From: Daphnia pulex
Lineage: Eukaryota; Arthropoda; Branchiopoda; Diplostraca; Daphniidae
Length of the DNA stretch: 64,000 nucleotides
Direction: 5' to 3'
NCBI RefSeq assembly: GCF_021134715.1
Contig: NC_060027.1
Coordinates: forward strand, 3,286,001-3,350,000
The notes under the pieces were generated by a model. The model was not told the DNA's origin. It worked only from the letters and a program-made list of their open reading frames with translations, and searched no databases. Shown here piece after piece: positions 21,664 through 32,900 of this stretch. A program made the translations under genes and the position numbers. Position 1 is the first letter of the stretch. Each line of letters starts with the position of its first letter.

Positions 21664-22202
21664 AGTTAGTTGCACACTTGCACAGTCAGTCTGTCACGGA
21701 CAGGCATGACATTACACGTCGTAACTTTTCTAAGTTATTATTAAATTAACGATGCTGTCCTCTCAGTATTAATTGCATTGCAATTTGTTGTTGAACTTGA
21801 ACAGCTATTTTTTTCAGATCGGACTATCAGACAACGACATAGAAAAAGAGGTTGTCGCCCATTGATTAGTCATGGATTGGTTCTCTATTTCAAATATTGC
21901 ACCAGCTGACAGCCTTACATTTCCGCTTCTTAGAATAAATAGATGCTCTCCGTATTTCTTTCTTTCTTCGATAGATGGTGTAGTAGGTAGGGAATTCCCC
22001 TTGTTACCTCCCAGCTAGCTGCCTCCCAGTCCCAGGTCCCAGCCGTTTTTTTTTTTAAGTATTACAGTTAACGGTTAACCGTACCGTGTGTAGAAAAAAT
22101 AATCAAAGTTTCTCTATTAAGCACTTGATTAAATTTTAAATTACGAGAATTATTTGTATTGTGAACAAAACAATAAAATCATATTCATCGGCAAAAAGAA
22201 AT

Positions 22203-22273
22203 TGCATCGACCGGGAATCGAACCCGGGCCGCCCGCGTGGCAGGCGAGCATTCTACCACTGAACCATCGATGC
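22203..22273 (-). tRNA. tRNA-Gly (anticodon GCC)
   Basis: The minus strand gives a 71-nt cloverleaf. The acceptor stem GCATCGA pairs with TCGATGC plus discriminator A. The A-box region is TGGTTCAGTGG, the anticodon loop is CTGCCAC (GCC), and the T arm is CCGGGTTCGATTCCCGG. A run of five T follows shortly downstream, suitable as a Pol III terminator. Confidence 0.97.
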
Positions 22274-23400
22274 TTATACAATATTTCTCTTGTCTTAAAA
22301 TATAAATGTATAATAAAGATGAAAAGAAAAAAAAATAAAATTTGCAATAATATGACAAACAGATATCCACGAAAAACTCATAAACCTGAGCACTCAGCTG
22401 TGCGAGCATCAAATCAAAACGTTAAATAAATAAATTTGAAAAATAATATGAATTCAGATATCGAATCGAGTCACTGCCACGACAGAGATTGAATAGTTTT
22501 ATATTCGAAAAGCTGTATGTCTTAAAGTTATTGGTAGACAACGATTCTAGGAATACGTCACGACGGTTGAAATTGCTAAGAAATTTAAAACTCCCCGTCT
22601 GCGAAAGATCCCAGGCAATATTGCAATGTAATATGAATAATAAACTAGAAAAAAAAATTAGAGACTCCCACGACCATGAAGAAATCTGCTGCGTACTACA
22701 TTTATAGATTTTACTAATACGTACATTTATAGATTTTAGATATAGAGCATACATTCCCATCTTGTGTAATAGAAAAGGACCGGATGTGACCGGATATTCC
22801 CTGATGTACAACATTAGTAAGAGCAACAGCAGCCGCCGCAATAAAGCCCATTATCGAAAATCAACTATCAAAACACTTAGAGAAGGGAAGACAACAAGAC
22901 ATACACACACAGAGAGAGAGAAAAACAAAATATAGCCTGCTGCTGCTGCTTGTGTTGCCGCCTTCAGCCGTCTGTGTGTTGAGTTTGCTTTTAGCGAAAC
23001 TTTTTTCTTACAGTATATATACGCTACTATACTCTATACATCTAAGCGGCGCGCGCCGATGCAAAGCCCTCGCCGCTCTTTAACAACGACCTTGGTTTAT
23101 AAGACATTCTGATAGAGAGAAAGAAGAGTTTGCGCTGCCCGGCCATCCCCGTGTTCAGTTGGTCCTTTTACGCACCCAGTGACAGAGTTATCTTCCATAA
23201 TCCTCGCTCAGCTTCGTCCACAAGGGGATAGAACCGCCGGTTTGTTTACCAAAAAAATAATAAAAATAAATAAAAGTTTTGTAATCATTTTTCCCCTCTC
23301 GCCTTTACTCGTTTACAATTTTGTGAACACTTGCAACAAACAAATGAGTTATACGCCATCATTTTCTGTTAAATATTAACAGGTGATATTTTTCTTGGTC
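22274..23400. other. upstream region of the KChIP-like gene
   Basis: No coding exon was found. TATATATA-like sequence occurs near 23012, and AACAG just before 23382 looks like a splice acceptor for an exon that would carry about 18 bases of leader before the ATG at 23401. The promoter and untranslated first exon probably lie here. Confidence 0.4.
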
Positions 23401-26400
23401 ATGCCGAGCTTCAGCGACAGCAGCAGCGAACAGGCGAGCATACTCGATTTCGCCGATGTGGACCTCTGCAGTAAAGCCAACGTCACCAAAGTGAGCAACG
23501 GCCAGGAGGACAAGCAAGTTCGACTGCGGCTCAGTTTGGACGAAATTTGCCACCGAACTAATTTCACCCGCAAAGAAGTCCGAGCTTTTTATCGAACTTT
23601 GAAACAGGTCAGTGTATACCAAGTTGTTGTTCAATCTTTCCGTAGTAGATCCAGTTTGGCCTGAAATAGATTGACACGCTCGGCGCCCGCGGTTCAATGA
23701 CCGAGAAATAATTAACCCACTTTGAAAAATAAATTGAAAATAAACCCAGCCATTTCGTTTTAAAAAGAAAACGAAAAAAAAAGGCCAAGCGTCTATATGT
23801 ACACTTGAAGTCGCAGGAGAGAATATCTTTTCATGCGCGCTCACTTTGATGGGTTTTTTCCGCTTTATAGATGGAAGGTTCGATCCCTTCCAGCCCATTA
23901 GCAAATCTTGGCAATATAGTCCATGGTGTATACGATGTTGGCATTTTTTCAATTCGGGGTGGGTGGGTGGGTTTATGTCCCCGGTGTCCTAATGGGATCA
24001 AGTCCTCGCTCCCTCCCAACCCAACAGCAGTCAACATTGCTACACGTCAAAAAACAGTATAGGAAATACTGCCTGGACGCGTGCGGTAAAGATAAATTGT
24101 CGAATAATAAAAGATGTAGGCCGGCGAATAAAAGAAGAGTTTACGGCCGTCATTATTCGACGTCAAATTCTTTAGACGGAGTGGGAGACAAGTTGTCAAG
24201 CCGACTCCGATCGAGAGGATCAATTGGGAGCAGCAGCAGCAGCAGCTCACCGTAAATAAAACGAAGCCGAAACACAACATTTAAATGGCGCTACAACACG
24301 TTCTATAAATACTTAGTCTTATCAAAATCGATGGGCAAACACACACAAACACAGAGTGTTGCTCCGTAATGACGCCGCAGCCTTTGGCGGGGGGATGGAG
24401 GGGAGAAAAAAAACGTTATAGCAGCAAATTGTAGAAACTAAATGGTTCCTTTCGGAACAATAACTTTCTTCATTTTGTGTACCCAGAGGAAATGGCAGGC
24501 TACAGCGGTAAACTCAATTTTCTTTATTGAATCAACAAAGCCGGGGGAAAGAAAAAAAAAAGAAAAGAAAAAGAAGGAAGACAAATTATTGGCGTTTGCG
24601 GACTTGTCGAATCGACGTGACTGGAATAATCTGAACGAATCGGTCCAGCAACGTCCAACGTCCAACCCAAAAGAAAGAAACGAATCACACACTTTTCGGG
24701 TCTAGAATGACTTGATTTCGCAAAGTATAGCATATCCGTGATTTTGCCGCTTATCTACGCACTCAGCTGCTTATCTACTCTTAAAGACCTAGAAGAAGGG
24801 CATAATAGGGCCACGCCCTGGCGACAATCTCTCGTGTAATTTTTCTCTCTTTCTCTCAAAATACTTTGTGATCAAATTAGCCGACGATTGTGCAGAGCTC
24901 GGCACGTCGTGACACGCCAGAGCCATTTCTTACTGTTCCTTTTTTCTTCTTCCTATTATAGTAGTTTGCGTGAATTGCTTTTTTTTTTTCACGTTGGAAA
25001 AAAAAACCCTGTTCGGACTCGGTAATACGTGGACAAAGAAGAAGAAGAAGAAGAAGAAGAAGGGAGATTTTATATGGCGTAAGATTATTCCTATAAAATC
25101 GGGAGAATGTGGAAAACGATAATGGGATGGAACCGCGCCATGGCATCGGCATTGATGGTGGCTTTTGCCAAATACACCGAACGACGAAAAGCAAAAGAAG
25201 GAAAAAAAAGGAGCTAGAGAAGAAGCCAGTGCTATTATATAGATGTAGTATATAGTAGTAGTACCTATCCGAAAAGAAAATGGCCGGAAAGTGCGTCCAA
25301 AACTGTCGATCAATCGATATCGTCACAGCCCCAAGTTTCTTGGCAAAGGATCACGCTTTTTCTGAAATCAAACATCTTTTCATTAACGGAAGTCCTCCGG
25401 CAGCAGTTCCCCCGGCTCTTCTTCTTATACATCCTCCTCCTAAAAAATAAAAAAAAAAATAAAGGATTAAGGATAGGCTGCTGGAATGCCGGACCAGGCA
25501 TAGTGCTTTTCTATGCTCTGCTCTGCTGTGTATATATTCGGTGCTTAGATAAACACTATAGGGTATATAACCTACATATCTCAAAGTTCCAGGTGTTGCT
25601 GGAGGCTACTATGTAGCCGCTCTGTGTGTACACAGAGGCGCAAAGGTATTTTGGTTTCTTTTTAAAAAAAAGCCGCGCGTGAAAGACTTAAAAGAAATCT
25701 AATTTTAAAAAGTGCGCAGCGACGCGAGCGCGCGCGCTAAGTGTCTCGAGTTTTTTTATTATAGCGACCGTTTGCCTTTCCGGCACACACACACACTCCG
25801 GCACGTGCACAGCAGCAGCAGCAGTCTGCTGGGAGGGGGGCGAACAAAACAAACTGCGGCTGATTTATTTTTCGCCGATATAAAGAAGAAGAAGAAGAGT
25901 TCGACGGCGACATTCAAAAACATCTGGCCCTTGCTTCGTTTCTTTTTCTTTTTATTTCGCTTCTTCTTCTTCTTCCACGATAACAAGACGAATTATTGAT
26001 TATCGTATAATCTATAGAGGTCCCGAAATTGTATAGAAATCAATTGACATTCGATCAGCACATCACGGCACACGTCAATAGATTGATCTATGAATCAGAT
26101 CTCAAATTCCCGAGAATACCGTTTGAAAACCGTACTGTATTTGACCTAGAGCAATGTGAATACTTTTTATTACGACTGTCTATTTTTTCAAAATATTTTT
26201 GGTTTGTTTTTGTCTATATCAGGAATGTCCACTCGGAGTGGTGACCGAAGAAACCTTGCGGGACGCCTATCACCGCCTTTTCCCCAACGGAAGTAATATA
26301 TATGATGTGCCTTTGGCATTTATGTGACCATATCTTAAGCCCCATTTCGAATGAGATGGCAAAGAAAAGAAAAATGTATATCTGCACGTAAGCCCACGTC

Positions 26401-27851
26401 TATATCCCCTGCAAGCACAACAATATTACAGTGGGAATGAGCGTTGCCCTCCGATAGGATTACCGCCAGCACCAGCTATGGATTATCAAATTTCATTCTT
26501 TAATTAGATTGATGCCGTTTGGCTTTTTTCTCACGATATACTTAGAAAAATAATGCCGATTGAAAATAAAAAGAGAGAGAAAAAAGGACACAAACAAAAA
26601 AGATAGCATAAAAAGAATGACGTATTACATCCGAGCCCCTTTGACACTGACCTTTTCTACTGGGCGGTTCTATTATCTATATGTATACCAGAAAACTAAA
26701 GTTTTATTACGCAATCACTTTCCCTCCCACTCGTATGTGTATACCACATCAGTCCCTGGCGAACCCGGGCCGCTTTTATTGTCCAATATACATAGAGCCT
26801 AAACACGCAAATGCATATTTGCTGCTGATTCCCGAACCACAACACGTTTCAATATTGAATGGGGGGGGGGGGGCTGGAGAAGCACTATGACTGCACTCTG
26901 TATAATATCTTTTCTATACATTTCCCCCTTTCTATTTTCATACATCAGACGTAGGAATGTACGTGAAATATGTTTTCCGCACCTTGGATACCCAGGGCAA
27001 CGGCAAAATTACTTTCACGGTAAGATCTATAGACGTTCGATCAATGACTAATGCGGCTCCTTTCATTTTTTTTTTTAATATTGGAATTTCGTGCTGCAGC
27101 AATTACTCGTGTTCCTGTCGACCATCAGCAAAGGGTACATAATGTGCATTACTGAAATGAACAGCAGCAAAGTTACATGTCATTCGAATATATTTTCAAA
27201 TTACAGAACTCATCTTGATCGTTTGAAATGGATATTCCGCTTGTACGACCTCGACGGGTATCGTAAATTTGGTTATTAAAATCTTTAAAAGCGCTTATTA
27301 TATTTGTATGAATGTTATCTGTAGGGACGGGGCGATTCAGCATTCCGAACTATTAAAGTATAATTCGACTTGCGAACATTTCGTGAAAAAATGGGAGACT
27401 AATAATCACGTTCTTTTTTTTTAAAATTTCCAATCAGTTTGTGCTGTGCAATTCACGAGCTGGCGGGAACAACGGAAAAAAGAATCTTTCACGAAAGTAA
27501 GAAATCCGGGAAGGAAGAAATGTTCAGCGAAAGCGAAAAAGACAGAAAATTCCGCCAGATCAAACTCTGGGTCGATAAAGTCTTTAGGCGATGGGATTCT
27601 AATCAAGACGGCCAGGTAAAATATGTCAAACTATTCGAGTAAATGTAGCACAGAAATATTAAATGCCTTCGTGATCTGAACATGCAATTATTCACTGGTG
27701 CTTTAATTGTAAGCCAAGTTTTCCTTCCCTGCTGTGTAGGCCTAATGTTCTTATATAATTATCCTAATAGGTAACACTCGAGGAATTCCTAGCAAGTTAT
27801 TCAAATGACGATCTCCTTGAAACTTCGCTTCATTATTTTGATGACTTATAG
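23401..27851 (+). CDS. KChIP / neuronal calcium sensor family EF-hand protein
   Basis: Eight exons (23401-23607, 26223-26292, 26949-27019, 27100-27134, 27207-27257, 27325-27357, 27438-27615 and 27771-27851) join in consistent phases to 241 residues. The core follows the NCS/KChIP pattern: TRKEVRAFYRTLKQECPLG (degenerate EF1 with the family's CPxG), LRDAYHRLFPNG, EF2 loop 106-117 (DTQGNGKITFTQ), EF3 loop 142-153 (DLDGDGAIQHSE) and EF4 loop 209-220 (DSNQDGQVTLEE). EF3 and EF4 are canonical calcium sites. EF2 has Gln at positions 3 and 12, so it is probably weak or dead. The EF3-EF4 linker is longer than usual and highly charged. The N-terminus has no Gly2, so there is no myristoylation signal. 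Expected role: a cytosolic calcium-sensing subunit of A-type potassium channels or a related regulator. A poly(A) signal lies at about 28392. The first intron is 2.6 kb and full of repeats. Confidence 0.88.
25036..25062. repeat. GAA microsatellite
   Basis: About eight or nine GAA units in the first intron of the KChIP-like gene. Confidence 0.9.
26863..26874. repeat. poly-G run
   Basis: About 12 consecutive G in an intron of the KChIP-like gene; it could form G-quadruplex-type DNA and is also a common sequencing-error site. Confidence 0.8.
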
Positions 27852-28104
27852 AATAATTTAACTAATCTTAAAAGGTATGTCACCACCAAGGACGAATGAA
27901 AATTTTGTTTCAATTCAAGTATGTCATTATTTGTCAATCTTTCGATTTCAGGAATCTCAGCATTGTCGTGTGTAACATACTTGAATGAAGATCTGAAACT
28001 AGGACTGAATGAAATTGAAAACAATAAGACGACTCCTAAATGTAGGCCCTAATTCAAAATTGAATTGAATAGACCTCGAAAACAGAGTGATGAGAAGCAT
28101 TAGC

Positions 28105-28272
28105 CAGTGTTTGCTGAATGACGATTTTTTTTGATTTATGAATCAAAATCATAAATCATTTTTTAGAAATTTTAGATGAATCAAAAATTAAATCAATAAT
28201 CATAATTTTGATTTAATTTTTGATTTAATTTAACGAAACGATTTAAAATCAAATTTGATTCAGCAAACACTG
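28105..28272. mobile_element. hAT-type MITE, 168 bp
   Basis: Perfect 15-bp terminal inverted repeats (CAGTGTTTGCTGAAT) are flanked by GCATTAGC on the left and CCATTAGC on the right. That is an 8-bp target duplication with one mismatch. The CAGTG start and 8-bp duplication are diagnostic of hAT elements. The interior is AT-rich and partly self-complementary, with no coding capacity. Confidence 0.88.
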
Positions 28273-28410
28273 CCATTAGCTCTCAAACATAGCCAATAAC
28301 AATATTACACTATATATAAGAAAAATTATTTGTTTGACTTATAGCCTAATGTTTCAATGGGAATGTTTAATAATTGTATACGGATCAACTTAATAAACTG
28401 AATTGTATAT

Positions 28411-29961
28411 GTAAGAAGAGCATTTGTCTGGCGAGACACGTGTGAGGCTGAGAGACAGCCAACCTGAACCAACGTGCAATCGTTTCATTATCCTAAATTA
28501 ATTAACTACATGTACCTGTGCTTTCAAAGTCTGAACACAAGCCTGTCAGTCTGTGTTCGTCTCGATATAATTGGGGTGGTTTCTTACTTTCTTGCTGTCA
28601 ATCGACACTATTCATACACACAGTAGGCCTAAAACACCAACTGCCGGCTTCCGTCGTCTGCTCTTTTTATTGTTCCCTCTTTGTCCGCTAGATGGCGTCC
28701 TCTGCGGCAGGAGTGCGATTTCGATTTTTTCAAATTTATAACGGGAAATGCTAATGTGACTTTTATCATCTGATGCCCTTTGTTGTCATCTGCATTTAGG
28801 GGAACTTGTGTGATGTACGAAGAGATGTGGAAAATGTTGTCAAAACTTTTCCCAACAATCTAAAATGGGACCTCAAGTCCTAGACGAATGTTTCTCCCGT
28901 CACAAAAATGGTGTGGTTGAAAGGTTACACTTAATAATTTTAAGGACCGAGCTGAGCCATTTCGTCCTGGAAGAAGTTGTTAAAGATAGAATGTGAAATA
29001 TAAAAAAAATTCGTCGGAAACCAGTTTGGTGCGCCAAATACAACCAAGTTTGTTACACCGTCATGTATAATAAAAAAATTTGGTAAAAACTTCTCGATGT
29101 TATTTTTCTGTGCGTGTTAACACTAACGACCAACATTTTCGGCTTAAATGGTCAAAATAGAAACGGCTTTCACGTGACTTTTTCTCACGCCAACCTAAAA
29201 GGCGTTCAATAGCACTGCTGGTAGACATATTCCTGGTTATACACCGTGCAACTGCCATGCCCATAAAACAAACAGCGAACTCTGGAGCCTATTAGACATC
29301 AAAATTTCAACTTGAATCCCTCCAACGTTGTCCTCCTTTCCGTCCGTAAATATTTCCGGATGCGCTCCAGCGGATACACTCTAACGGATTCCGTTGGCAA
29401 TCATGGAGAGATCTTTGTGTAACTGTCTTGTTGTAAAATGGATGATGAGTGGATCGATTGCGAACCAATATCAACTAAAAGCCAAAAAAACCACTGTAAG
29501 TTTTCAATAATACTTGAAAGAAAATCATTTCGTCAATTATTGTATTTCGTTAACCAATCTATGTATAATATTCACGTATGTGAAGCAGCCTCACTGAACT
29601 TGTTGAACCAATTACTTTCAAGATGCGACAAATTCTTCGTCATCTGATTTGAAAATTTAAAAACAGAAAAAAAAACGGCGGACCTTTATCAAACAAATCA
29701 AAAATAAAACATGAAATTAATTCACCCTCCTAATTTGCGTTTGAAATGACAAAAAAATTATATAGTTTAATCCAGACATATATCATTTGTTTTTTGTTTT
29801 TTTGTTGTGGACATATAAAAGATTTAAAGTCTTTGTGGCCCAGTGATGACTTGATTGCATCTTCCATACGTTTTCACTGTAATTGAGCCGCTAGACTGTG
29901 TGTGTGTAATCAATTTTTTTGTTTTTAGAAAAAAATTGTAATTTAAGAAGATGTATATATG
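28411..29961. other. intergenic, between convergent genes
   Basis: This lies between the 3' ends of the KChIP-like gene (+) and the PARG-like gene (-). A short frame at 29438 (MDDEWIDCEPISTKSQKN) ends at a CACTGTAAGT donor-like site, but no partner exon was found. Otherwise nothing was seen. Confidence 0.4.
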
Positions 29962-32900
29962 TCACAGTTCGGTTTGTTTGAGGGGATATTGGCCAAGAAG
30001 CTCGTCAAAAAGAAGTCGGTCCGTTCCAGGATTGGCTCCTGGACATTCAGCCGAAGTTGAAAGACTCATGTGTCGCTGGGCGGCATCGACTCCGGAAGAA
30101 GAGCCGGCTATGACGGCCTGATAATGCGTTTCCAATCGACTAATCAAGTCCAATCGGCGGGGGTCGAGACGGGCTCGGCAGTATCGCAACAGAGCTCCTG
30201 CCAAATCACCGACCGTCCATTGTCGATCCATGATGACTCGGCAGACAATATCCAACTAAAACGACAAAAATTGAAATTATTATTTAATCAATCAAATGGA
30301 TTACATTTAGATTTAAATACCTTGACGACGGAACTGGCTCCTGCCGTGTAATAAACCAGACTAGGAGCGCCAGAACGTGAGGCAGCCAGCCACTGGAGCA
30401 TGGACTTGAGTTGAGCATCTCCACCGCCAGAAGAGCCGCATCCCCAGTTACCGGTGATGATGGGCAGGAGACCTCCGTTGACGTGCCTAAATGGTTTCTC
30501 ATCATCCCTTGGATTGCCATTCGTCATCTGTCAATCAAAGAAAAATCAGGAAAATTAAGAATTTTGAATCCATTTTGAGTTTGAGCGCGGATTTCAAAAT
30601 GGCACTCGGTGCAGGAAGCGTTAAGATCAAAAGGAGCCCAGTCAAATGTCAAACGAAGAACATGCAGCACAGCCAATCACAGACAGACTCAAAGCTCAAG
30701 TGAAAGCGAGGGAGAGAAAATGAAAAATAAAGTAGAACCATAGACCACATCTTCACAACCAGCACCAGAGAAAGTCAATTTTGACTAAAAGAGAAAAGAT
30801 TTCCGCCCAGTTTTTTCCCTTTCGCCCAGTTTGAATAAGCAACAGCAGCAGCAGCAGATGTTGTTTGGTTTTTGTCTTTTTCGACAGACAGACTCACTTG
30901 GCCAGCGTCGCTTTCGTCAATAATGCTGGACGTGTTCAAAGATTCGAGCTCGTCAATGGCCCTCAGACTGGGCATCGAAGTGCTGCGGTGCGACCACGAC
31001 ATGGGAGCATTTTGCTGCTGCTGCTCAGCCATGTGCTCGGCGATCGTCTTGTGGATGGCGAAAGTCGGACGTTCCACGCTCTCCTGTTGCGGCTGTTCCA
31101 GCGATCCGCTGTGACTGCGGTGCAGTGAGTCGTTGCTGGAGATCTTGAGAATGCTCTTGCCCGGCAATTTGTTGGCCGGCATCTTGAGCGGGCCGCCACC
31201 GCCGCATTTGCCGACTCCGCCGCTCGGATTGCGACGACTCGGAAGCGAAAGTTGCGTCTGTTTGGATCCGATTTCTTTCAAAATATCTTCGATGATGGTC
31301 TCGGCCATCGTCCAGCTGAATCCTTCGACCACATCGTCGCTGAGCAGCGACTCGCTAGACTGGGCGAAATTCTGCAGCTGGTCGTCGTAGCTGCGATGGC
31401 GTCTCGACTGTTGAGACTCCTGCCGGCTGCTGCTGCCCGGCGTGAAACACTCGTCGTCCTCCTCCGTGTTCTCGCCCGAGACGATGATGTCCGGTATGAG
31501 ACTCTGCTTGAGTTGCTCGGCCATCTGCTGCTGCCAGAGGCTCAGCTGCGACAATTCCATGACGGTGGGCACACTGTTGGATCTGGCCCTCTGGTGTTTG
31601 ATGCCGCCGGGATTCTGGTGGCGCTGCTCTCGCGACTTTTTAAAGAACCACGAGCCTCGCCGGGTGCGCGGAGGCGTCGGATTCATCGGCGTCGGCGTCT
31701 GCGACTCGGAATCCTCGTCGGCTTTGCTGGAGCGGTTAGACTGCGACTCGCTGATGGCCTCGCAGCATCGACCCACCACTCCTTGCAGGAGCAATTCCGT
31801 ATTGCTGGCCCCCTCCTCGCTCTCCACCGGCGACATCCGATCCAGCAACACGACTCTCTCCACCGAATGCTGGGAGCTCTATGATATGATACACAAAATG
31901 TCCGTTGATTTCTAAAAAAATGTTAAAAAGTTAAAAGAAAAAACACCAATTCTCTTTTTCTTTTTCGTTCGTTTCGTTTCGTGAAGGAACCGATGCGAAA
32001 CGATTTGTGGACTCGCTCGGTTGCGCTAAACGCGCCAACACCCAAAATCACGCCGGTTTTTCTTTCTTTCTTTCGACACGGTCCGCGTTCCTTTTTTTCC
32101 CACCCTGATTTCTTCTAGATGGCACAGCAGAAATAATCGAAAAGATTCTTTCTTTTTTGTTTTGTCTTGTGTCTTTGGGGGGGAATTTCACCATTTCGAA
32201 TCAGACGAAGAGAGAGAGAGAAATCAGGCCCTGATTGGGCGTATGTCTAAATAAATGCACTACTATATAAAAAGGGGAGTGTCCTCAGATATCCGAGTTT
32301 AAGGCGTTGATGGCTGACGTGAGGTTTTTTGTTCGGGTGAGATAATGAGCGCAATCACAAAAATGGTCAAATCGATAATTTTAAAACGATGAAAAAAAAA
32401 ACTAAATCAAACCACACGAGAGAAATAACATGCAGACAGGCTCACGAACGGTGTTAAGTCAAAAAATTCAGCGCGCGGACTCGCGGGATGGACTCGGGAG
32501 GGGTTTGAAATGTGTGTGTAGCTGCTGGCGCGCGGCGTCTTACCTTCGCAGCGCTGCCAAGAGGTGATTGATTAGTGCAAGTAGTACTAGGAGTACAACA
32601 AGGAGTAGTAGTGAGAGGAGTAGTAGGAGTAGTAGTGGCCGTCTGCCCTAGTGGGTTTGCCGAGTGGCCAAGAATGGCGGCGAGGCGGCACTTGGCGGCC
32701 GGCCGAGTGGCGGTGACGGCCAGGCCTCGATCGAGTCGAATGTTGAAGGAGCAGGATGGATTTTGATGGTATTCCCAGGCCACCGACTCTTGGGTTCGCA
32801 ACGGTGCTGGGCAACCGCGACCGGGGCAACGGGTGTTTATTAGTGACGGCCTAGCGGCGTGATGATGCGCACTGCTTATACGTGACGAGCCGGGCACCTG

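Noticed and set aside
24750-24785. Two GCTTATCTAC motifs around a CAGCTG in intron 1 of the KChIP-like gene
   Set aside because: GATA/E-box resemblance only; such short motifs are expected by chance in an intron of this size.
31252-31915. Long plus-strand frames of 210 and 157 codons
   Set aside because: They are antisense shadows of exon 11 of the PARG-like gene, rich in Leu and Arg from reverse reading of Gln/Ser codons.
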